Below are positions 8,834 through 16,437 of a stretch of DNA of 64,000 nucleotides, in pieces. The first letter of the stretch is position 1; each line of letters starts with the position of its first letter. The notes beneath the pieces are model-generated. The model worked only from the letters and a program-made list of their open reading frames with translations. It searched no databases and was not told the DNA's origin. Position numbers and translations under genes: made by a program. Source of the DNA: Dawidia soli (lineage in GTDB: Bacteria > Bacteroidota > Bacteroidia > Cytophagales > Cyclobacteriaceae); assembly GCF_018598185.1 (NCBI RefSeq), contig NZ_JAHESC010000021.1:1-64000 (forward strand), given 5' to 3'.

Positions 8834-9319
8834 ATGATTATGCGCGAACGAAACCTCTCTGTAACAACCTCACCGGCCCTCTATCCGGAGCCGGCCGGCA
8901 AGAGCCGGAAAACAAAGATCCTGATTGCCGACGACGACCAGGATATGCTCTCGATCTTATGCAAGGTCTTGCAGGACAAAGGGTATGAAGTGCTGGGGCT
9001 GCCCAGCGCCACGGCCATTATCGACGGTCTGCACGAAGAACCCGATCTTTTTATACTCGATAAAACGATGGATGTCATCGACGGCATTGCCGTGAGCAAA
9101 TACCTGCGGTTGAAGTCGGGCGGGCGGCGGATACCGATCATCATGATCTCGGGCAGTGACAGTCAGGCGCGCGCGAAGGCCGCGGGGGTGGATTGCTACC
9201 TGGAAAAACCCGTCGATATAGGCCGGCTACTGGCCGCCATACAACACCACACCGGCGACACGCAGTCCATTGCCATCGATCGTAATGCCCTGCCGGACAG
9301 CGCGCGTCTGTGCGGATAA
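8834..9319 (+). CDS. Single-domain response regulator (CheY-like)
   Basis: 161 residues. After a 28-residue non-conserved leader comes a receiver domain: acidic triad in IADDDQDM, phospho-acceptor Asp in FILDKTM, Ser in IMISGSD and Lys in YLEKPVD. No output domain follows, only about 25 variable residues. Such orphan receivers pass phosphate to or from a histidine kinase encoded elsewhere. Two ATGs, 8834 and 8840, are equally possible starts. No kinase gene is adjacent. Confidence 0.88.
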   Translation: MIMRERNLSVTTSPALYPEPAGKSRKTKILIADDDQDMLSILCKVLQDKGYEVLGLPSATAIIDGLHEEPDLFILDKTMDVIDGIAVSKYLRLKSGGRRIPIIMISGSDSQARAKAAGVDCYLEKPVDIGRLLAAIQHHTGDTQSIAIDRNALPDSARLCG

Positions 9320-9394
9320 GGGTGGGGTATTTGCGTAACTGAATAGTTTCCTATATATTCGGGTCACGATCGAAGAACAAAACCATCGTGCCTT

Positions 9395-9826
9395 ATGGAA
9401 ACCGCACAACCCTTTGTGATCGAGCGTACGTATAACGCTCCGGTCGAAAAAGTCTGGAAGGCCATTACCGACAAGGATCAGATGAAGGAATGGTATTTCG
9501 ACTTAGACGAGTTCAAGCCCGTAGTAGGGTTTGAGTTCACCTTTGCCGGCAAGGGCCATAAAGGTGAGCAGTATATTCATCGCTGCAAGATCCTGGAAGT
9601 GATTCCGCAGAAGAAGCTGATGCATACGTGGACGTACGAGAACCACCCGGGGTACTCGACGGTCACGTTCGAGCTTTTTCCAGAGGGTGGCCGGACGCGC
9701 GTGAAGTTGACACATGCGGGCCTCGAAACATTTCCCCAAACCAACCCGGACTTTGCCAAAGAAAGCTTTGCCGGTGGATGGACGGAGCTTATCGGCAAGC
9801 TGCTGCAGCAATACGTGGAGAAATAG
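9395..9826 (+). CDS. SRPBCC (AHSA1-type) domain protein
   Basis: 143 residues with the START/Bet v 1-like pattern: IERTYNAPVEKVWKAITD at the N-terminus, MKEWYFDLDEF, then YSTVTFELFPEGGRTRVKLTH and a C-terminal helix GGWTELIGKL. The fold makes a hydrophobic ligand cavity; AHSA1-type bacterial members have mostly unknown ligands. It is preceded by its own 75-bp gap and followed by two inverted repeats. A distant paralogue lies at 51761-52216. Confidence 0.88.
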   Translation: METAQPFVIERTYNAPVEKVWKAITDKDQMKEWYFDLDEFKPVVGFEFTFAGKGHKGEQYIHRCKILEVIPQKKLMHTWTYENHPGYSTVTFELFPEGGRTRVKLTHAGLETFPQTNPDFAKESFAGGWTELIGKLLQQYVEK

Positions 9827-9836
9827 CGAGCGGATA

Positions 9837-9877
9837 CGATACCGGATATATACGGTATCGGTATCGTTGTCAACGAT
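9837..9877. promoter_or_regulatory. Two adjacent inverted repeats, operator- or hairpin-like
   Basis: CGATACCG (9837-9844) and CGGTATCG (9853-9860) form a perfect 8-bp inverted repeat around GATATATA. Immediately after, ATCGTTG-T-CAACGAT (9863-9877) is a second, nearly gapless 7-bp palindrome. No T-run follows, so it is not a classic terminator. It lies between an SRPBCC gene and a hydrolase gene 106 bp downstream and could bind a dimeric regulator. Confidence 0.45.
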
Positions 9878-9982
9878 TGAATAAAAAGAATTATGCACCG
9901 GTGATCTTGCTGTCGGTATAGCCTGTAGGAAAGAAAGGGATTAACTGCTTACATTTAGCAGAACCTAGCAAACCTACGTGTT

Positions 9983-10771
9983 ATGAATTTTGCTCACGCC
10001 AGAACCGTTGTTTTTATCACCGGTGCTTTTGTCTCTCATTTCGGATGGGACCCCTGGAAAGATCACTTTGAAAGCAAGGGCTTTATGTGCCTGGCCCCAC
10101 CGTGGCCTTTTAAAGATGCTTCGCCCGATGAGCTGCGGCAGCGACATCCACACGATCTCGAGCTGGCAACGCTGACGCTGGGCGAAGTGATCGATCACTA
10201 TGCCGCGATTGTGCAGAGCTTACAGGAAAGACCGATCGTGATCGGCCATTCGCTGGGCGGTCTGATCACGCAGGTGATCGTCAACCGGGGGCTCGCCGCG
10301 GCGGGCGTCGCGATACACTCCGTGCCTCCCTTCGGTGTGATCCCGTATGCGCTCTCTTTTTTGCGTGCGGGGTGGAAGGCGCTCGGGCTGTTCACGTCGT
10401 TGCGCGAGACGTACTTCATGTCATTCAAGGATTGGCAGTATGCTTTTGTCAACGGCATGCCGCTGGCCGGGCAACAGCAGGCGTATCAGCAGAACGTTAT
10501 TCCCGAGTCGAAAACGGTGGTTCGCGGCGGGTTGACGCGCGTGGCAAAAGTAGATTTTGAAAAGCCGCATGCACCGTTGTTGCTCACGTCGGGTTCGGAG
10601 GATAGGATCATACCGGCACGTCTCAACTACCGCAACTTCAAACGCTATCCGCAAAACGGGTCGGTGACGGAGTATAAAGAATTTACGGGACGCAATCACT
10701 TTGTGTTAGGACAGTCTACCTGGAAGGAGGATGCGGATTATATTCTGGAATGGCTCGCGCGGCTGCGATAA
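9983..10771 (+). CDS. Alpha/beta hydrolase
   Basis: 262 residues. FITGAFVSHFGWDPW supplies the first strand and oxyanion region, IVIGHSLGGLITQV the nucleophile elbow (Ser about 88), LLLTSGSEDRIIP the acid-bearing turn, and GRNHFVLGQ the catalytic His. This resembles the lipase/esterase branch of the superfamily. No signal peptide, so cytoplasmic. It stands alone and faces the SnoaL-like gene across a terminator. The substrate is unknown. Confidence 0.88.
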   Translation: MNFAHARTVVFITGAFVSHFGWDPWKDHFESKGFMCLAPPWPFKDASPDELRQRHPHDLELATLTLGEVIDHYAAIVQSLQERPIVIGHSLGGLITQVIVNRGLAAAGVAIHSVPPFGVIPYALSFLRAGWKALGLFTSLRETYFMSFKDWQYAFVNGMPLAGQQQAYQQNVIPESKTVVRGGLTRVAKVDFEKPHAPLLLTSGSEDRIIPARLNYRNFKRYPQNGSVTEYKEFTGRNHFVLGQSTWKEDADYILEWLARLR

Positions 10772-10775
10772 AACA

Positions 10776-10815
10776 GAAGCGCTTCCCGATCTGCGGAAGG
10801 GGGAAGCGCTTCTTG
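10776..10815. terminator. Bidirectional terminator between convergent genes
   Basis: GAAGCGCTTCCC (10776-10787) and GGGAAGCGCTTC (10801-10812) form a perfect 12-bp stem with a 13-nt loop, located 4 bp after the hydrolase stop and 16 bp before the end of the convergent SnoaL-like gene. A short TTGTT follows on the plus strand. Confidence 0.75.
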
Positions 10816-10828
10816 TTCCATGAAGAAA

Positions 10829-11188
10829 CTATACAAAGAATTCTTCGGATACGATCTTTCCATCCTTCACCTGGTACACGCACAATTCAGGGGTGGTCAT
10901 GCGCGGCTGGTTTTTCATGGTGACATCCATCGCCAGGGTAAAGGCAATGGTGTTGCCCGCGATGAGTGGCTCAGAGACATCGATCTTGTGCATCTGGTCG
11001 ACCATGCCATCAAACTTTTTGCCCTTCTCCTGGATGGCTTTCAGGCCGACCGTTTCCTGGTCAAAAGCAGGTGTGGCATAAGGCTCGATGCTTTTGGCAT
11101 TGTTGGCGTATAGCTCTTTGTGGGCGCTGTCCCAATCGCCTTTCCGACAGTAGTCGACGAGGCGTTTTGCGATTTCCTGTGTTTCCAT
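10829..11188 (-). CDS. SnoaL-like / NTF2-fold protein
   Basis: 119 residues with the NTF2-like pattern: a helical start (EIAKRLVDYCRKGDWDSAHKELYA), GLKAIQEKGKKF, and three C-terminal strands ending PELCVYQVKDGKIVSEEFF. Members are small polyketide cyclases, dehydratases or stress proteins. The gene is monocistronic, with ATG at 11186-11188 and no signal peptide. No catalytic assignment is possible. Confidence 0.8.
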   Translation of the reverse strand: METQEIAKRLVDYCRKGDWDSAHKELYANNAKSIEPYATPAFDQETVGLKAIQEKGKKFDGMVDQMHKIDVSEPLIAGNTIAFTLAMDVTMKNQPRMTTPELCVYQVKDGKIVSEEFFV

Positions 11189-11270
11189 GATACTTGATTT
11201 TCGGGTTTAATTCCGAAGGTCAAATAACATGCCCGGGGTGACAACCGTGTGTCAGCAGCCTTTGTAGTTT

Positions 11271-11930
11271 TCAGGAAATGGCGCGCCAGTTGGCGGGGTC
11301 TACGCGCCAGGCCTTCAGGGAGATGAGCTGGTCGGCGGAGATGAGATCGTGGGAGGAGGCATAGGTGATCAGGCTACTGTAGTCGCTGAGGCTGACCAGT
11401 GGCACATTGGCATCCTGGAAGTTGCGTACGGCCACTTCAAACCCGTAGGTGAAGATGGACACCATACCCAGTACCTCAAAGCCGGCATCGCGGAGGGCTT
11501 GTACGGCTTTGAGCGAGCTGCCGCCGGTGGAGATCAGGTCTTCGATCACGACGACACGTTGGCCTTTGACCACTTTCCCTTCAATGAGATTTTCCATGCC
11601 GTGGTCTTTGGGTTTGGGACGCACATACACGAATGGCAGTTGCAGCACATCGGCCACGAGGGCACCTTGCGGCACGCCGGCGGTGGCTACCCCGGCTACG
11701 GATTCGGCGCCGGGAAAGTTGGCACGGATGGCCTGTACAAGGCCGTCGCGGATGGCGGTGCGGATGGCCGGAAAGGAGAGCGACAGACGGTTGTCACAAT
11801 AGATCGGCGATTTCCACCCCGATGCCCAGGTAAAGGGTTTTTCGGTGTTGAGCTTAATGGCCTGGATTTCCAGCAGCATAGACGCTACCGAAGCGGCGGT
11901 CTGCTCTTGTACGAGTGTGGTCGATGGCAT
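11271..11930 (-). CDS. pyrE: Orotate phosphoribosyltransferase
   Basis: 219 residues. PyrE joins orotate to PRPP, giving OMP in pyrimidine synthesis. The PRPP-binding motif VVVIEDLISTGGSS lies at about residues 126-139, and the flexible catalytic loop RPKPKDHG at 104-111. FTWASGWKSPIYCDNR is the conserved N-terminal region. It is a single gene, divergent from a NUDIX gene 101 bp away. Confidence 0.96.
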   Translation of the reverse strand: MPSTTLVQEQTAASVASMLLEIQAIKLNTEKPFTWASGWKSPIYCDNRLSLSFPAIRTAIRDGLVQAIRANFPGAESVAGVATAGVPQGALVADVLQLPFVYVRPKPKDHGMENLIEGKVVKGQRVVVIEDLISTGGSSLKAVQALRDAGFEVLGMVSIFTYGFEVAVRNFQDANVPLVSLSDYSSLITYASSHDLISADQLISLKAWRVDPANWRAIS

Positions 11931-12031
11931 GGGCGCGAAGGTACGGCCAAAAATCTTTTCCGCAACCGCTTGTCTCCTTACGAATATTTTATTCTTTTGC
12001 GCTGAATGGAAGGTGTAAAAAGGAAACGGCC

Positions 12032-12721
12032 ATGATCATTTTTATTAACGACATTCCCGTCAGAATACTCAAAAACGACGAAATGCCGGATGCCGGCCGG
12101 ATCAACTCCATTGTCGATGCTGCCGCCAAACCCCTGGCGCAAGCCGACCTGATCCACCATGTATGGATCAAGAACGTGACCGACCGCGACTTTGACGCGA
12201 TCATCGGCTTTCTCGACTCCAAGGTCCCGACCAACGTGCTTTCGCTGGTCCTTTCGGTGACCGACTATCCGGGCATCAAGGATTACCTGCGCAGCCGCTT
12301 TAAAGTGGTAAAAGCCGCCGGGGGGCTGATCCGGAAAAAAGAGAAGTTCCTGATGATCTACCGCACGAAAAAGTGGGATCTGCCGAAGGGCAAAAAGGAA
12401 AAAGGAGAACGCAACCGCACGACGGCCGTGCGCGAAGTGGAGGAGGAGTGCAACGTATCGGTGAAGCTCGGCTCCAAGATCTGCACCACGTGGCATACGT
12501 ATACCATGAACAAGAACGCTTACCTGAAAAAGACGCGTTGGTTCGTCATGGACATCGTCGACGACTCGCGTATGCGCCCGGCCATGGATGAGGATATCGA
12601 GGAAGTGCGCTGGATGAACAGCAAGGAAGTATACCATGCGCTGGAGCATTCGTATAAATCCATCCGCTACGTTTTTGAACAATACTATGCCTCGCTCGAG
12701 GTAAAATCGGCGCCCCGGTGA
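12032..12721 (+). CDS. NUDIX hydrolase with N-terminal extension
   Basis: 229 residues. The first about 95 residues (MIIFINDIPVRILKNDEMP...) form a separate domain of unknown function. The NUDIX domain follows with WDLPKGKKEKGERNRTTAVR then EVEEECNV, which matches the Nudix box GX5EX7REUXEEXGU except that the final Gly is Cys-Asn, a variation. NUDIX enzymes cleave nucleoside diphosphates linked to other groups. ATG 12032 fits an MIIFIND start; the frame is open upstream to 11915 but that part overlaps the pyrE start. Confidence 0.85.
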   Translation: MIIFINDIPVRILKNDEMPDAGRINSIVDAAAKPLAQADLIHHVWIKNVTDRDFDAIIGFLDSKVPTNVLSLVLSVTDYPGIKDYLRSRFKVVKAAGGLIRKKEKFLMIYRTKKWDLPKGKKEKGERNRTTAVREVEEECNVSVKLGSKICTTWHTYTMNKNAYLKKTRWFVMDIVDDSRMRPAMDEDIEEVRWMNSKEVYHALEHSYKSIRYVFEQYYASLEVKSAPR

Positions 12722-12746
12722 TCTGCGGGGCGACAGCAGAACAGAA

Positions 12747-13205
12747 TTATAATTTATAGGGAAGGAACTGCGATACATCGCCGCCGTACTTGTGTACTTC
12801 GCGGATGATGGAAGAGCTGATCCATGCCAGCTGCGGCGTGGTGATGAGGAACACCGATTCAAGCTCTTCATACAGCTTGCGGTTCACCTGCGAAATGCTG
12901 TTTTCGTATTCGAAGTCCGTGGTGTTGCGCAGGCCGCGCAGCAGGAAACGCGCGCCGTGCTTGCGTGCGAGCTCGGCCGTCAGCTCGGAGTATGTCAGTA
13001 CCTTGATATTCGAATGGTGCCGGAACGCCTCGTCGATGCAGGCGATCATTTTTTCGATCGGGAAATACCGGTTGCTCTTCTGGCTGTTGTAGCCGATGGC
13101 GATGATGATCTCATCGAACATTTGCAGACCGCGAAGGACAATGTCTTCGTGACCTTTGGTAAAGGGATCGAAAGAGCCCGGGAAAAGCGCAATACGTTTG
13201 CTCAT
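12747..13205 (-). CDS. coaD: Phosphopantetheine adenylyltransferase
   Basis: 152 residues, normal length. CoaD makes dephospho-CoA from ATP and 4'-phosphopantetheine. The nucleotidyltransferase motif TKGH is at residues 16-19 after ALFPGSFDPF, and ISSSIIREV near residue 130 is the second signature. It is cotranscribed with the DUF3822 gene whose stop is 10 bp upstream. In many Bacteroidota rsmD sits in this place between them; here it is absent. Confidence 0.96.
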   Translation of the reverse strand: MSKRIALFPGSFDPFTKGHEDIVLRGLQMFDEIIIAIGYNSQKSNRYFPIEKMIACIDEAFRHHSNIKVLTYSELTAELARKHGARFLLRGLRNTTDFEYENSISQVNRKLYEELESVFLITTPQLAWISSSIIREVHKYGGDVSQFLPYKL

Positions 13206-13215
13206 AAGAACGGAA

Positions 13216-14139
13216 TTACGGCATCAGGTGCACGCTGTAAAGATCGAAGAAATGATGGTCCTGGATATCGTCGAACATATAGCTGAACTGCAGGTTGGCC
13301 GGCCGGCTTCCAAACCACACGTTGCTGATATATTTGTAGAACTCGTGGTAATGCGGTGAGTTTTTGCCGATGTAGCCCCAGAGGATCACCTGGCTGGTCT
13401 GCTGGTTGAGGTTGAGGGACTTCATGACCAGCATGATGTATTTGATATAGTCGGAAAACTCCTTGATGGCAAACTGATTGTAGTACAGCAGCTTTCCGTC
13501 GCGGCAGACGAGGATGTGGAGCTTGAACCGGTCTACGTAAATGTATAGCGGTGTATCTGCGCGGTCTTGTGACGACCGGAGTGTACCCTCGATGAGGGCG
13601 GCCGATTGGTGCGTGAATTCCGGCGGATTGCTGGGGTACATGTTGAGCAGCCAGCGGTGCAGATCTTTGTTGATGGCGAAGACGGTCACGGCCTGCGCCG
13701 CGGGGTTGAGCGTTGCCAGAAAGTCTTCCCGGTCGGGGTCGACGTGGGCGTTGAACTTCAGGTAATCTTCCAGGGATTCTTCGGCAAACAACGCCAGCGG
13801 TACTTGTACGAATTTCTGGTTCTTGATCGAGATCTTAATCTTTTTCCAGAACCCCGCCTTGAGCAGCGCGTGTGAGTCGAAGAGTTGGTCGAGGAGCTGC
13901 AGCAGTGCCTCGTGCGAGGTGAGGTTGGGGAGGACAAAGTCTTCCAGCAACAGGGCGCGGTTATCGGTCGGATCGATCACCAGGAGCTGAAAGTCACGGG
14001 TGCCCAGTTGGATCAGCAGATGATATTGATGAATATATTCCTCATCGAAACGCTCGTCTCTGACCTTTTTAATGAGCTTATAGTGAAGTGTGGATGGTTG
14101 CAATGTCTTCCTGTTTTCAAAGGGGTAAAACCTGCCCAA
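13216..14139 (-). CDS. DUF3822 family protein
   Basis: About 300 residues resembling the DUF3822 proteins found next to coaD in Bacteroidota. The N-terminal half has strands with LLIQLGTRDFQLLVIDPTD, and the second half INKDLHRWLLNMYP and YIYVDRFKLHILVCRDGKL, an actin-like ATPase-type pattern with two similar halves. The start is uncertain: only TTG codons are available (14139, or 14103 before LQPSTLHYKLIKK). The function of the family is unknown. The gene is followed after 10 bp by coaD. Confidence 0.75.
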   Translation of the reverse strand: MGRFYPFENRKTLQPSTLHYKLIKKVRDERFDEEYIHQYHLLIQLGTRDFQLLVIDPTDNRALLLEDFVLPNLTSHEALLQLLDQLFDSHALLKAGFWKKIKISIKNQKFVQVPLALFAEESLEDYLKFNAHVDPDREDFLATLNPAAQAVTVFAINKDLHRWLLNMYPSNPPEFTHQSAALIEGTLRSSQDRADTPLYIYVDRFKLHILVCRDGKLLYYNQFAIKEFSDYIKYIMLVMKSLNLNQQTSQVILWGYIGKNSPHYHEFYKYISNVWFGSRPANLQFSYMFDDIQDHHFFDLYSVHLMP

Positions 14140-14209
14140 ACAGCGTGGTTCTCTGCAATAATAAAGATTTTAGCGGGGAAATCACAAGTCGGGGCGCGCG
14201 GCTCGCCGA

Positions 14210-14674
14210 TTAAATCCTGTAAAAACCACACAGTTGGCGCACTTCGGCGGCGGTGGACGCGAGACGAAAAATGCCGTGTGCGTCCGGTTCGGCTTTGGCG
14301 GCAAGTGTTGCCACGGGCAGGAAAGCCGCGTCGGTCAGCAGGGGCAGCTCGGGGTCGTCTCCTGCCTGCAGAACGCCGCCCGTGATGGTGGCTTCAAAAA
14401 AAAGCTCGAGGGCGTGCAGCGGAGGGTGCAGGAACTCGCAACCGAAGAGGAAACGGCCGGCGCGCACGTGCAGGCCGGTCTCTTCCAGAAACTCGCGCAC
14501 GAGGGCATTTTCCAGTGTTTCGCCGGTTTCGAGGCCGCCCCCGGGCGGAGCCCAGAAGCCGTTGGGCGACAGGGCACGGTGGCGCACCACCAGCAGGTCG
14601 TCGTCCTGCCAGCACAGGCCACAGACCCGCACACGTAGCCGGTTTCCGTAGACCCGGGCTATTTCTCCGTCCAT
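14210..14674 (-). CDS. NUDIX hydrolase, MutT-like
   Basis: 154 residues. The complete Nudix box GGGLETGETLENALVREF-LEETGL sits at about residues 44-67 with the metal-binding Glu residues intact. Size and layout fit MutT/NudE-type pyrophosphohydrolases acting on damaged or alarmone nucleotides, but the substrate is not determinable. ATG at 14672-14674. It is divergent from the DUF1573 gene and precedes the DUF3822 gene by about 70 bp. Confidence 0.9.
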   Translation of the reverse strand: MDGEIARVYGNRLRVRVCGLCWQDDDLLVVRHRALSPNGFWAPPGGGLETGETLENALVREFLEETGLHVRAGRFLFGCEFLHPPLHALELFFEATITGGVLQAGDDPELPLLTDAAFLPVATLAAKAEPDAHGIFRLASTAAEVRQLCGFYRI

Positions 14675-14770
14675 AACAATTCGCTCAAGGTTTTCTGCTA
14701 CCGCGTGGTTATGCGCGGCAGAAAGTCAGAAATTTCGATCATTCTGGCAGCATTGTTGGTATGAACTCGT

Positions 14771-14778
14771 TAAATTTG
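14771..14778 (+). promoter_or_regulatory. Bacteroidota-type -7 box upstream of the DUF1573 gene
   Basis: TAAATTTG matches the TAnnTTTG consensus exactly and lies 15 bp before the ATG at 14793, implying a very short leader. A convincing -33 TTTG at the right distance is not seen. Confidence 0.5.
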
Positions 14779-14792
14779 AAAAAAAATAGCGT

Positions 14793-15209
14793 ATGAAGAA
14801 GTATCTGTTTCTGATAGTGATGGTGGCCTTTGCCGCCGGTGCCTATGCGCAACAGGCAAGCACTAAAAAAGTAAGCGGTCCCGTGATCACGTTTGAAAAG
14901 AAAACGCATGATTTCGGCGAGATCGTACAAGGCGACAAGGTGGAAGAAACCTTTAAGTTCACCAACACCGGAACCGAGCCGTTGCTTATTACAAACGTAC
15001 AAGTAACATGCGGTTGCACCACGCCGAAAGGCTGGCCCCGCGATCCCATCCAACCGGGTGGCAAAGGCGAGATTGTCGTAGCGTTTAACAGCGCGGGCAA
15101 GATCGGCCGCCAGGACAAGGTTGTTACGGTTGTATCAAACGCCGCGAACCCGGATGAAGCGAAGATTTCCTTTACCGCACAGGTATCGGAAAAGAAACAG
15201 CCTCAATAA
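14793..15209 (+). CDS. Secreted DUF1573 protein
   Basis: 138 residues. A signal peptide (MKKYLFLIVMVAFAAGAYAQ) precedes a DUF1573 (ASH/MSP-like, immunoglobulin-fold) domain: HDFGEIVQGDKVEETFKFTN, the paired TCGCTTP cysteines, and IQPGGKGEIVVAFNSAGKIG. The family is abundant in Bacteroidota periplasm and of unknown function, often a stress-linked or binding module. It has its own -7 box and terminator and thus is a single-gene unit. Confidence 0.92.
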   Translation: MKKYLFLIVMVAFAAGAYAQQASTKKVSGPVITFEKKTHDFGEIVQGDKVEETFKFTNTGTEPLLITNVQVTCGCTTPKGWPRDPIQPGGKGEIVVAFNSAGKIGRQDKVVTVVSNAANPDEAKISFTAQVSEKKQPQ

Positions 15210-15237
15210 GCGGCCGTTTCTGAAAAGCATTCAAAAC

Positions 15238-15268
15238 AAAGGCTCCCGACGGGAGCCTTTGTTGTTTT
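15238..15268. terminator. Terminator between convergent DUF1573 and DUF423 genes
   Basis: AAAGGCTCCC / GGGAGCCTTT form a 10-bp stem around a GAC loop, followed by TGTTGTTTTT on the plus strand. It starts 28 bp after the DUF1573 stop and abuts the end of the DUF423 gene. Confidence 0.88.
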
Positions 15269-15657
15269 TAGCGGTTTTGCCCGTCGCGGGTGTAAACGGC
15301 CAGAAAGACAAACACCCAGCCGGTGATGAGCAGGATGCCGCCGACCGGAGTGATGGGGCCGAACATGCCGAGCTGCGAGAAGCACAGCATGTACAGGCTG
15401 CCGCTGAAGAGCAGTACGCCCACCAGCAGGAAGAGTGCCGCCTGGCGCAGCTTCTTGCCGGGATAGGTCAGCTGCAGAATGCCTACACCCAGCAGGGCCA
15501 GTGCATGGTAAAACTGGTAGCGCGTGGCCAGCTCGAACGTGTCGAAGCGGCCGGCCTGGAGCAGAAAGGGTTTTAGCGCGTGCGCCCCGAAGGCGCCCAG
15601 GCTGACGCCGGCAACGCCCAGCAGGGCGGCGGCAAGTAACGTTGTGCGATGGTTCAT
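15268..15657 (-). CDS. DUF423 membrane protein
   Basis: 129 residues with four hydrophobic helices. The start MNHRTTLLAAALLGVAGVSL-GAFGAHAL is the diagnostic DUF423 (YwdK/YgdD) N-terminus, and TRYQFYHALALL, FSGSLYML and GPITPVGG are conserved family motifs. The protein sits in the inner membrane; function is unknown. ATG 15657 was chosen over an upstream in-frame start at 15732 because it fits family N-termini. It follows the yggS-type gene by 75 bp on the same strand. Confidence 0.92.
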   Translation of the reverse strand: MNHRTTLLAAALLGVAGVSLGAFGAHALKPFLLQAGRFDTFELATRYQFYHALALLGVGILQLTYPGKKLRQAALFLLVGVLLFSGSLYMLCFSQLGMFGPITPVGGILLITGWVFVFLAVYTRDGQNR

Positions 15658-15731
15658 ATACAGTAGGGATAAACGTAAAAAGTATACGGCTTCGCGGCGG
15701 TTAGCGCCCGCGTTGCCGGCGTAAAGATACA

Positions 15732-16394
15732 TCAGGTTGTTTTGAAGAGCGATGTGCCAATGCGGATCATGGTACTTCCTTCTTCGATCGCAATTTTATA
15801 GTCGCTGCTCATGCCCATGGACAAGATCGTCATGGCGGTGTTGGGAGGCAGGTTTTCCTGCTGGAGGCGATCGAAGAAAGCCTTCAGCGAGCGGAACTCC
15901 CGGCGTACCTGCCCGGTGTTGTCGGTGAGCGAGCCCATGCCCATGAGTCCCTGGATGCGGATATGTCGGTAGTTGCGCACGGCGGGCGAGGCGATCAGTG
16001 TGCGGGCTTCCTCTTCGGTCAGACCGTACTTGGTCTCTTCCTGGGCGACGTGCAGCTGCAACAGGCAGTCGATGACACGCCCCGTTTTGCCGGCCTGGTG
16101 ATCGATCTCTTCGAGCAGACGCGGGCTGTCTACGGAGTGTATAAGCGATACGAAGGGGGCTATGTATTTTACCTTGTTGGTTTGCAGGTGGCCGATCATG
16201 TGCCAGGTGATGTCCTGCGGCAGCTGTTCATACTTGCTGGTCAGTTCTTGCACGCGGTTCTCGCCAAAGTCCCGTTGTCCGGAAGCGTACGCCTCCTGGA
16301 TCTTGTCCAGGGGTTGGGTTTTGCTGACCGCCACCAAACGACAGCCCGGCGGTAAAGTTTGCCGGAGATTCGTGATGTTATTCTTGATATTCAT
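15732..16394 (-). CDS. yggS: YggS/PLPBP-family pyridoxal phosphate protein
   Basis: 220 residues. The PLP-binding Lys is in LVAVSKTQP (about residue 25), followed by GENRVQEL, WHMIGHLQTNK, IHSVDS, GLMGMGS and LSMGMSSDYKIAIEEGSTMIR-type phosphate-binding sequence. YggS proteins have no known catalytic activity and maintain B6 and amino-acid balance. Divergent from the GH3-family gene; the two starts are 43 bp apart. Confidence 0.95.
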   Translation of the reverse strand: MNIKNNITNLRQTLPPGCRLVAVSKTQPLDKIQEAYASGQRDFGENRVQELTSKYEQLPQDITWHMIGHLQTNKVKYIAPFVSLIHSVDSPRLLEEIDHQAGKTGRVIDCLLQLHVAQEETKYGLTEEEARTLIASPAVRNYRHIRIQGLMGMGSLTDNTGQVRREFRSLKAFFDRLQQENLPPNTAMTILSMGMSSDYKIAIEEGSTMIRIGTSLFKTT

Positions 16395-16397
16395 GCC

Positions 16398-16405
16398 TAT
16401 TTTTG
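16398..16405 (+). promoter_or_regulatory. Bacteroidota-type -7 box upstream of the GH3-family gene
   Basis: TATTTTTG matches TAnnTTTG and sits 32 bp before ATG 16438, in the short divergent gap next to the yggS-type start. A matching -33 box is not clear. Confidence 0.5.
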
Positions 16406-16437
16406 CCCGTTAGATCCATCAAAGCTAAAGCAAAAAT

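Noticed and set aside
12711-12732. CGCCCC / GGGGCG hairpin between NUDIX and coaD
   Set aside because: Only six pairs, overlaps the stop codon and has no T-run, so not called a terminator.
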